From Jimgerdemannia flammicorona (Eukaryota > Mucoromycota > Endogonomycetes > Endogonales > Endogonaceae), in contig RBNI01003596.1 of assembly GCA_003990745.1 (NCBI GenBank), positions 1 to 15,544 on the forward strand: a stretch of 15,544 nt of DNA, written 5' to 3'. Below are positions 9,080-15,544 of this stretch, piece by piece. The first letter of the stretch is position 1, and each line of letters opens with the position of its first letter. The notes beneath the pieces are model-generated. The model had not been told where the DNA came from. It worked only from the letters and a program-made list of their open reading frames with translations, and did not search any database. The translations under genes were made by a program, and so were the position numbers.

Positions 9080-9845
9080 CATCTCACAATGAGAGCTCCC
9101 CAGCAATGAGGTATTTAAATACTAATATCCAGACTCCTCCCCACTTCCCCTGAACCTCCTATAACCCAGCAGACTCTAATGGTCAGACCATGGGCACCAA
9201 ATTGTCTCCAGAGGACTCCAGACATCCTCACTCCAGTACTCCACAGTTAAGATCCAGTCAATCCTTAAGCCTAATCCTGCTATTCAATAAGTATAGACTC
9301 TTTGGTCTCCTCACCCAAGTCACCCTACATCTACCAAAGAGCTCAATCTTTCAATCTCCTCTCAACCTTCTATACCCCCACTTTTACCAGTCATCTCCCT
9401 CTCTCCATCAGTCCTATCCAATAGCCCATCTTGAATTATATTGAAATTTTTATCCAAACAGTCCATCTCTGCCTCTGCTATTACCCCTATATCTCAGAGT
9501 CCTTTTATCCTCTCCACATACTCTCCTCTTTCCACTGGACAATAATAAGACTCAATAGTTAAGGGGCTCCAGCCTGGTCTCTGCCATATTCCCCATATCA
9601 CTCTGCCTCCCTAATGTCCAATGTCTCTAATATCTCCTTTGTCCTTCTTAATCAGAATGTCCACTCAGCTCTGCCAAACAACTGCTCCACCTCATTCTCA
9701 TGTCCAGTCTAGTACATCTAAGTCCACATAATATCCAATATCCTGTAGCAGAAACAGATCCATATCCAGCCCCTTTAACTAGCAGAAAATATTCCAATAT
9801 CTCACTATACTCTATAATCCATTAATATTCAAAGATAGAATTCTA
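9080..9845 (-). pseudogene. LINE apurinic-type endonuclease domain
   Basis: Minus-strand motifs in order are RILSLNINGL (9840-9810), LFLLQDI, SPLTIESYYCPVERGEYVE, NFNIIQDGLLDRTDGE (about 9445-9400), RIDWILTVEYWSEDVWSPLE and WCPWSDH (9199-9179). These match the NxNG, QE-like, DFN, R.DWIL and SDH blocks of LINE endonucleases that nick the target DNA. QDI replaces the usual QE and NFN replaces DFN or GDFN, so the active site is impaired. Many stops interrupt the frame. Confidence 0.75.
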
Positions 9846-9899
9846 GTTATACTATTCATATTGAATAATTGTTATGGAGAAAATTGTCTACTCTATAAT

Positions 9900-10680
9900 T
9901 CCATACTCACTACATTACTAATGATATCTAGGTTTCTCTCTGTCTCAAGCTCCTCAGTCTCCCTCTGCTGAGCATTTAGAGCTACTAAGATCTCCTAACA
10001 GTTCTCACTATCCACCACTTCCATGTTAGACTGGTACTCCTCACACACTATCTGCTACTTTGCCAACCCCTTTTTAGAGCCCTATAGGTAGGTTTCATGG
10101 TCATTCATAATCTCCAAAAGTGCTTCCTCTCACTAATCACCTGAAAGTCCACCTCACTCAACTCATCTGCTGCAACATTTATCAACATCTTCCACAACCA
10201 TCTCTCCTCTCCTATAGCCTCATCTACTCCTTAGACCACCCCCTGCCCCCATGCCCCTTGACCACCATCAGCATCTGCCCTCACCAACTCATTCCAGTCC
10301 TCTTCTAGCACATCCTACAGCTTGTCATTTCCCCCTCTCTCTATGGGCATGCCATACTGAACTTGAGTTACCTCTACCATCATCTTATCTTCAACCACTG
10401 CACCTTGCCCTAGGTCTCCTCCTTCCTCTAGGATCACCTTCACCACCATCTCCTTATCTTCTGCCCAAGTACAGGCCCTTGATCCAACTCTATCAGTGGC
10501 ATTCCCCCCCTCTGGCTGCCCTCCCAACTTTACCAGCAAATTCTTCTGAAGCTGCCTCTCTTGTGTCCTCCCAACTTTACCAGCAAATCCTTCTGAAGTT
10601 GCCTTCCTTGTGCCCTCTATCAGGCAGTCTGATCTAGCTATACTTATTTGCCATTCACTATCTCCATACTTTCTGAGCAC
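9900..10680 (-). pseudogene. LINE 5' region, possible ORF1 remnant
   Basis: A 121-codon open stretch at 10680-10315 lies upstream of the endonuclease, where LINEs carry ORF1 (a nucleic-acid-binding protein). It is Gly-, Glu- and Lys-rich (EEGGDLGQGAVVEDKMMVEV) with no visible CCHC knuckle. It contains a 47-bp tandem duplication that shifts the frame between copies, so the present reading is probably not the original protein. The assignment rests on position alone. Confidence 0.4.
10520..10613. repeat. 47-bp tandem duplication
   Basis: The unit begins CCTCCCAACTTTACCAGCAA. It occurs at 10520-10566 and 10567-10613 with a handful of C/T differences (TTCTTC/TCCTTC, GAAGCT/GAAGTT, TCTCTT/TTCCTT, GTGT/GTGC). 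Forty-seven is not a multiple of three, so the copies are read in different frames. Confidence 0.85.
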
Positions 10681-10799
10681 TACACCCCTATTAAACCTAA
10701 GCTATCTATTGTCCAGCAGCTCAACCATACCAGACACAGTAGGGCAAAATTGCCTATATCTCATTCTATATACCATGCTCTCTCTACTACTAGAGGGTA

Positions 10800-11864
10800 A
10801 GTAACCATATATCCACAACTAAAGACATACATCTGAAATTCCAATATATATACAAGACTACATCCAAGCTAAATAGAATAGTCACTGCTACCCCAAATAG
10901 AGTAACAGGCAAAGAAAAATCCCTCTCAAAGCATAGAATGATAGATAGGACCTAGTTCTCCCCAATGAGATAAGTAGAGAACTTATATATAAGATAAGAG
11001 AAGACTCTCAATACTTTACTACTTAAGCCTATAGACTTTGATCATATTGCCACATTGGCTCTTGATTCCAGTCAAGTGCAGTCAAGATGTCTAATCTAAG
11101 TAGTCTCAGGCCCCCCAACCACTCATAATAACTGGGGCCTAATTCTACATATTACCAAAAGCAGCTGAGAGTAACACCTATTATCTAACTACTCTGTACC
11201 AATCAGAAGACCCCACTGATACAGCACCCACCCTAGCCTCAATGATTGTCTCCAGCCTGATATCTTACTGGTTTACCATTATTGCCCTTCCTCTTATCTA
11301 TAATGGCCATCTCTTCTCTTATCTTGATCTCATCTGAAAAACAGTTACCTATACCAGCACCACACTTACTGGAAAGCTTACTAAAGCTCAGAGAGCCCTA
11401 CTATAGATACTGAGGACTTGTAGGTAACTTATACTAGTACTTGACATCCAAGGTCAGCTAATACTCTATACAATCTGTGATATATCAAGACAATATCTTA
11501 TTGATAATAGTAAAAGAAAGAAGGTACTATACCAAAATAAGTATACCCTAGATACAGTCAGAAGTATCAGAAATTATAAAAAAGTAAAGAAAGCACTAAT
11601 CTGACACAAATAAAGAGGCAACTTATCATCATTGTCTCCCTTTCACTATCCTGCAATTGGTACAGCAAACCAACCTAAGGTAGAGAGGATATAAGTTGTA
11701 AAAAGAGACTTAAAAGATTGTCCACCAAATCTTGTAATCAGTAAAATAGTAGAGAAAGGAGTATATATATCTTATAGCTTACTTTCTTAGTATAGTCTTG
11801 AGTATATATTTGGTAATATTACTAAATTTGAATTATTAAAAAAAGTATAGAATATTATAGTACT
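10800..11864. other. AT-rich non-coding repeat-derived sequence
   Basis: No ORF with a family signature on either strand. No CpG was seen. It contains a 7-bp inverted repeat, AGGCCCC (11108-11114) and GGGGCCT (11134-11140), and TATATA-rich stretches. It could hold the 5' UTR of the LINE and the internal leader of a degraded LTR element. Confidence 0.4.
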
Positions 11865-11956
11865 ATAATATACCAGCTCAATAGAGACAAATTGTAAGAT
11901 GGAGTAGTTATATATTTTAGCTTGAGCCCTTTTTTGTTAAAAAGTAACAAAATGTT
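11865..11956 (-). repeat. Diverged direct repeat, copy 1
   Basis: Shared blocks with copy 2 include ATAATATACC, GCTCAATAGAGACAAATT, AGCTTGAGCCC and GTTAAAAAGTAACAAAATGT. Each copy carries an inverted pair, GCTCAA near its start and TTGAGC about 40 bp later, so each could form a stem with a long loop. Confidence 0.7.
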
Positions 11957-12011
11957 CAGTAGTTTGTCTCAATGAATCTTCAGACTTACTCTAATAAGAA
12001 GACCAAATATC

Positions 12012-12061
12012 TTAAACTGGCAAAGTCCTTCCTTAGAACTTAGTAGTAAATCTTTAGACTT
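12012..12061. repeat. Dispersed block related to 13141-13162 and 13235-13256
   Basis: GGCAAAGTCCTTCCTTAGAA then CTT at 12019-12041 matches GGCAAAGTTCTTTCTTGAAC at 13141 and GGCGAAGTTCTTCCTCAAAC at 13235. With the direct repeats at 11865 and 12241, this indicates that a longer composite unit was duplicated here. Confidence 0.6.
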
Positions 12062-12240
12062 AGTTTCAATTAGAGGACTGAAGTTGAATTAGATAATAAA
12101 AGAAACTTATAATTTTCCATATCTCTTTCTCTACTACTATATTGATTATAAGATATTAGTGGGTAACTATCTGGATCACTTTTCCTCTAACTTTATCTCC
12201 TCTACCCCAATGTGATTTGTTATACCTATTACAGAGTAGT

Positions 12241-12337
12241 GTAATATACCTGGCTCAATGAGACAAATTACAAGGTTGGGAGTTGATGTAGTTCAGCTTG
12301 AGCCCCCAGTTTCTTTGTCAAAAAGCAATAAAATGTT
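12241..12337 (-). repeat. Diverged direct repeat, copy 2
   Basis: It is offset about 376 bp from copy 1. It carries GTAATATACC, GGCTCAATGAGACAAATT, AGCTTGAGCCCC and GTCAAAAAGCAATAAAATGT. GGCTCAA and TTGAGCC form 7-bp inverted arms around 12252-12306. It is probably the leader or LTR part of an old LTR element present twice. Confidence 0.7.
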
Positions 12338-12659
12338 CTAAGATTCCTGAGGTCCTTGGTGTTTAGTAGTATAATAGTCAAAGCTGAATATCTGTGAGTG
12401 ATTTCCTTATTGGGACAGTTCTCTGAATATAGCAGTGATTTTGTGTATGAATGGGTTTCCTTCTTGAGTCAACTAGAAATTGGTAGAAATTCATATATAG
12501 CATAATCTCCAAAAGTATGCAATTTCTGGATGACAATCTCTTGTATGACACTATGATCTCTGTGTAGTGTGGCAGGTTTCTTATGTGGGACATTCTGATA
12601 ATTTGGCAGATAACTCAATTTGGCATAGATTTTCCTAAATTGGTAGTTTGGAAATAGAA

Positions 12660-12960
12660 GATGGCACAGATTCTTCTTACTGGGAATTATACTAGTGACA
12701 GATTCTTCTCAGGCTCACTGGAAATAACAAATAACTCAGATGTTGTAGATAATTCTGATAACTTGGATAATTTGGATAATTCAGATATTGCAGATTCTCC
12801 TGAAAGTGGTAGCTTTAGCTGGAAAATAACTCAGATGGTATGAGTTCCTCTGAATTGGGCTCTTCTGGAAATAATAACTTGGATGGCATGGATAACTTGG
12901 ATATTACAGATTCTTCTTGAATCAGTAGCTTCAACTGGGAATATGAACAACTGGCAGCTT
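12660..12960. repeat. Degenerate internal repeats (GATTCTTCT / GATAACTTGGAT motifs)
   Basis: CAGATTCTTCT or close variants recur near 12667, 12700 and 12908. GATAACTTGGATAATTTGGA and variants recur near 12766 and 12890, alternating with GGAAATAAC. Short ORFs on both strands here are products of the repeats and are not treated as genes. Confidence 0.6.
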
Positions 12961-13099
12961 TTGGGAAAGGGTCTCTTGGCAAAGTTATATCAAAGACTGG
13001 TTTCATTTGCACAAACAGATTTACTGTGAAGTTGTATCAGAAACTGGCTTGTGTAAGGTGACTTTCTCTTAGGCTTTCTGGGAATACAGATAACTTAAA

Positions 13100-13280
13100 A
13101 ATGGCAGCTTATTCCTTAAGTGGCAAATTACTCAAATAGTGGCAAAGTTCTTTCTTGAACTTGAATGAGGCTTATCTGGCAAGTAAACCAATGGCATGGC
13201 TTATTCCTTAAGTAGTGGGTTTCTTCAAAAGATGGCGAAGTTCTTCCTCAAACTTGGCAGCAAATCTTCAGCTTTGTATT
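13100..13280. repeat. Two imperfect direct repeats, offset about 92-94 bp
   Basis: CTTATTCCTTAAGT occurs at 13108-13121 and 13200-13213. Each is followed by GGCAAAG or GGCGAAG plus TTCTT at 13141 and 13235. Copy 2 retains one of only two CpGs found between 5998 and 15240. Confidence 0.7.
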
Positions 13281-13299
13281 GGAAAGTGGACCAGAGTGG

Positions 13300-13628
13300 A
13301 AAGGGGACCAATGCTCAATCTTTAGAGGCTTTTTTGGTATTTGTATTTTGGACTAAGGTTTATTCACTCTTATCTCTGAGTAATTTATACAGTTGTAGTT
13401 ACTACAGGTTACTATATTGCTAATTATAGATTGCTATTTATAGCAGGTGTGCAGGTCTTGCATGAGTATACAGGTCTTGCACAGATATGCAGGTCTTACA
13501 CAGGTGTACCCTATCTGGTAGTCTGGCTATTTATACAGTTTTCTGCACAATGGTTGCTGGTTACTATGCTATGTATTCATGTCATCTGGCTAAGTTAGAA
13601 TTCAGGTGGTATGTTTTGGTTTGTCACA
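13300..13628 (-). mobile_element. Long terminal repeat of a Ty3/gypsy-type element (left boundary uncertain)
   Basis: On the minus strand the LTR starts TGTGACA at 13628, directly after a short G-rich tract (AGTAGGGGCTAA) that fits a polypurine primer. Going leftward it has a TATAAATA box (13535-13528), a second TATAAATA (13442-13435) and an AATAAA polyadenylation signal (13364-13359). This is the order expected for U3, R and U5. Its position downstream of the integrase makes it the 3' LTR of that element. The other end is not certain, and no partner LTR is in the window to fix it. Confidence 0.6.
13452..13508. repeat. Three 19-bp units (CAGGTCTTGCA) within the LTR
   Basis: CAGGTCTTGCA, CAGGTCTTGCA and CAGGTCTTACA start at 13452, 13471 and 13490. 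On the minus strand they lie between the two TATA-like boxes. This could be a promoter-region repeat of the LTR. Confidence 0.8.
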
Positions 13629-13637
13629 TTAGCCCCT

Positions 13638-13673
13638 ACTAAAGGATGGTCTGTCCACAGACTGTCCTTTAGT
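13638..13673. repeat. 36-bp near-perfect palindrome beside the polypurine tract
   Basis: The arms ACTAAAGGATGGTCTGT and ACAGACTGTCCTTTAGT (17 bp each) surround a 2-base CC centre. Fifteen of 17 positions pair; the two that do not are TG opposite TG. A CG at both places would make the palindrome perfect. It lies between the integrase end and the LTR start of the gypsy element. Confidence 0.85.
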
Positions 13674-13679
13674 CATCAT

Positions 13680-14189
13680 CCTAGTGTGGGTAAGCATCTT
13701 CTGCATCAATACCCATTCCATCATTTTCATTATCTATATCATGGTTGCTCCATTCCAAGAGTTCTTCTTCTTCTTCTGGGAACAGGATTTTGATGGCATT
13801 GATGGTGCTCAGGTAGGTGGCCAGGTTCATTCTTCATACATTTCACCAAAAAAATTGTACCTATAATAAGGCTGCAGGGTTATATTTATAAAGAGTGTAG
13901 AGTCTGTCTGCAGCAGTGGCATCTCTTCTTAGTAGTCCTGTGGTACTTCAGATGTATGTTTGTTCTAAGACTGAGAGGTTCTGCAATTGTTCTCCAATTA
14001 CATAGTGGGCCTGAAGTTGGTGGATCTGTAACAATCATCTGGCTAGGACAAGATTCTCTTGATGAATCTGAATTCTCTGGAGAGTGTTCCCATTGACCTC
14101 TCAAAATTGGGGTAAGGGAACTAGTAGTGATTGAAATGAGCTGAGGACAAGGGTCTAGAGATAGTTGTCAACTCTCTGATTTATAATAT
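13680..14189 (-). other. Gypsy-element region between integrase and polypurine tract
   Basis: No recognised domain. The minus strand has a 72-codon open stretch at 14104-13886 without a family match, and I see no chromodomain pattern. It is probably the decayed integrase tail or a 3' UTR of the element. Confidence 0.4.
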
Positions 14190-15215
14190 GGGGGAAGGTA
14201 TATCTTGAGGCAATTGATATGTACTGGTGTCCTTAGGGTTCATCCATCTATGCCTCTTAAATAGATGCTGGTTTCTCTGATATTGTATACAAAATAAGGT
14301 TCTTCTCATTTGAGCTCCAATTTGGCAGCAAAGTTTGTTTCAATCATACTTCTTCAAACTAGTACTTAATCTCCAATCTTGATCTTCTAGTCCTTCTGTT
14401 TTTGGTTATAGTACTTTTTTTGTCTTTCTTGGGCTTTAGTAATCTGAACTTGGGCCTAATTATATAACTGTTCTGTCTTTTTGAGGAGGTCTCTGAGGTT
14501 CTCATGGTCAGCAGTTCTGGTTTTTTTTGGCAAACATCATTTCAAATGGCTTTTGTTTGGTGGAGGCAGCAGGGGTATTCCAAATCTCCCATAGGATCTC
14601 AGGTAAGCAAAGATCCCAGTTGGTAGGATTGACCTAGATAAGTTCTTTCTTGATAGTCTGGTTCATTCTTTCTGTCATGCCATTGGTCTGAGGGTGGTAT
14701 GATGTGGTCCATTTGAGGTGGATCTTATGAATTTGGATATAACTTATGATTATGTTGTTGATGAATTCTGTGCCTCAGTCAGAGATGAGTTCTTCTGGGG
14801 GCCCATATCTGAGTGTGAGTCTATGGAGAAGGCCTACAATAGTTAAGGTATCTGCGATTTCTATTGGAAAAGCCTTAGGCCACTTGGTCAGATATTCCAC
14901 AAATATAAGGATGTACTTTTTTCTTCTTGGTGTAACTGGTGGGGTCCAATTATATCTACTCTCTATCTCTGAAAGATGTTGTCTAGTGGTACAATTGGTT
15001 ACAATGGTGCTTGGTAGTTCTTCCTTCCTTGGTACTTCTGGCATGTGTCACATTTCTTGAGTATGTCCTGGACTTGTGATCTGAGGTTGGGCCAATGTTG
15101 GTGTGTTGTTCACAGCTTTTCTTCTATATTTGTCTGTCCCTGGTGGGCTTTCTGATGTTCTTTTCAGATGAGATCTTCTTGTGCCTTGATGGTCTGAGGA
15201 GCCTCCTTTAGGGTG
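14190..15215 (-). pseudogene. Ty3/gypsy integrase (zinc-binding, core and C-terminal domains), inactive
   Basis: Integrase inserts the element's cDNA into the genome. On the minus strand the HHCC domain reads AHQGQTNIEEKL..THQHW then LKKCDTCQKYQG (about 15160-15030). The core follows: YILIFVEYLTKWPKAFPIEI, GPPEELISD-stop-GTEF, SYHPQTNGMTERMNQTIKKE and NPTNWDLCLPEILWEIWNT, to about 14530. After a frame change the C-terminal domain reads KIKIGD, KLELK-stop-EEPYFVY, YLRGIDG-stop-TLRTPVHINCLK (to about 14207). The first catalytic acid is Glu (codon 14895-14897) where Asp is normal. The second Asp (14778-14780) and the Glu (14670-14672) remain. TGA 14775-14777 replaces the Arg of the usual SDRGTEF. 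Reverse transcriptase and RNase H are not in the window. Confidence 0.85.
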
Positions 15216-15239
15216 TAGTTCCTCAGGACTAGTGCTCCT

Positions 15240-15544
15240 AACGAGTCAATTTAATCCGGATTGGATTCGGATTGATTCAGATTGAATCCCATCTGGATCA
15301 ACTTGGATGGGATTCGAATCAACCATTGTTTTGATTTCCAAATTAGATAATTAAATGTTTATATCAATAACTCAATGAATAATCATCCAAATTTGATGAT
15401 CTTGGTGTCATTTGAAAGCCCTTAATAAGGCCTATCTAATGATACCAAGAACATTGAAATCTGATCATGCGTTGCTGAGTTATGAAGGAAACCGTCTGAA
15501 TCGCCGATTTTGGAAATTCTTCGATTTGCCGATTTTGGAAATTT
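15240..15544. other. CpG-containing sequence of unknown origin, likely another repeat
   Basis: The gypsy element stops being recognisable at about 15215-15240 and base composition changes at once (CpG at 15242, 15258, 15269 and later). It holds GGATT-rich motifs, a 10-bp inverted repeat (GAATCCCATC and GATGGGATTC, about 15284-15314), and GCCGATTTTGGAAATT twice, 25 bp apart (15503 and 15528). No coding sequence. It may be the end of a younger insertion that truncated the gypsy element. Confidence 0.5.

Larger units (their letters stand above)
6073..10800 (-). mobile_element. Non-LTR retrotransposon (LINE), degenerate, about 4.7 kb
   Basis: LINEs copy an RNA into DNA at a nicked target using their own endonuclease and reverse transcriptase. 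Read on the minus strand, the order is: an ORF1-like 5' region (about 10.68-9.9 kb), apurinic-type endonuclease (9845-9080), reverse transcriptase (about 8330-7690), C-terminal region with a zinc finger (about 7260-6335), 3' UTR (6334-6094), and a 21-base A tail (6093-6073). The length and domain order fit a complete or nearly complete element, but every domain carries stops and frameshifts. The 5' boundary is not visible, and I found no convincing target-site duplication matching the sequence left of the tail. The plus strand is strongly pyrimidine-rich, as expected opposite a purine-rich LINE sense strand. No CpG was seen in it. Confidence 0.85.

Noticed and set aside
8516..10637. Plus-strand Pro/Ser/Leu-rich ORFs
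   Set aside because: They are the complement of the purine-rich LINE sense strand. The composition is a strand effect and they carry no motif.
12661..12843. Asn/Asp-rich 60-codon ORF (DNSDNLDNLDNSD)
   Set aside because: It is produced by degenerate GATAACTTGGAT repeats in repeat-derived DNA, with no evidence of coding constraint.
13447..13510. CRISPR-like repeat array
   Set aside because: Three 19-bp units without spacers, inside a fungal LTR.
5998..15240. Classical repeat-induced point mutation (CpA to TpA) as the sole cause of decay
   Set aside because: CpA and TpG remain common across the block while CpG is almost absent. Some TAG stops fit CpA changes, so a minor contribution is possible, but the dominant signature is CpG-specific.

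Overview
The window looks like a piece of a filamentous fungal nuclear genome, most likely an ascomycete. The evidence is a LysM (chitin-binding) secreted-protein relic, a seven-transmembrane receptor gene with four short GT-AG introns, a LINE, and a Ty3/gypsy-type LTR retrotransposon. The nearly complete CpG loss in the transposon half suggests a genome that methylates its repeats at CpG. The species is not identifiable from what I can read.

Layout: (1) 200-1330, + strand: a LysM protein gene broken by frameshifts and stops. (2) 1619-2290, + strand: an ankyrin-repeat gene, probably also broken. (3) 2662-4209, - strand: the one clearly intact gene, a five-exon G-protein-coupled receptor of 379 residues; every splice phase closes. 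(4) 4859-5672, + strand: a T-rich tandem array, then an unrecognised three-exon gene or gene remnant. (5) 5673-6045, - strand: two diverged copies of one short unknown coding segment. (6) 6073 to about 10.8 kb, - strand: a decayed LINE with endonuclease, reverse transcriptase, zinc finger and poly(A) tail, itself interrupted by a 55-bp insertion that is only a poly(A) tail with a 14-bp target duplication. (7) About 10.8-13.3 kb: non-coding repeat-derived sequence with duplicated blocks. (8) About 13.3-15.24 kb, - strand: the 3' part of a gypsy-type element, comprising LTR, a striking palindrome, and a dead integrase. (9) 15.24-15.54 kb: an abrupt change to CpG-containing sequence of unknown origin.

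The genes do not form a pathway. The window reads as a gene-poor island where one receptor gene survives between decaying genes and a transposon graveyard. The strongest signal is base composition. I counted only two CpG dinucleotides between 5998 and 15240, while both flanks are rich in CpG. Many stops in conserved transposon motifs sit where an arginine CGA would become TGA.
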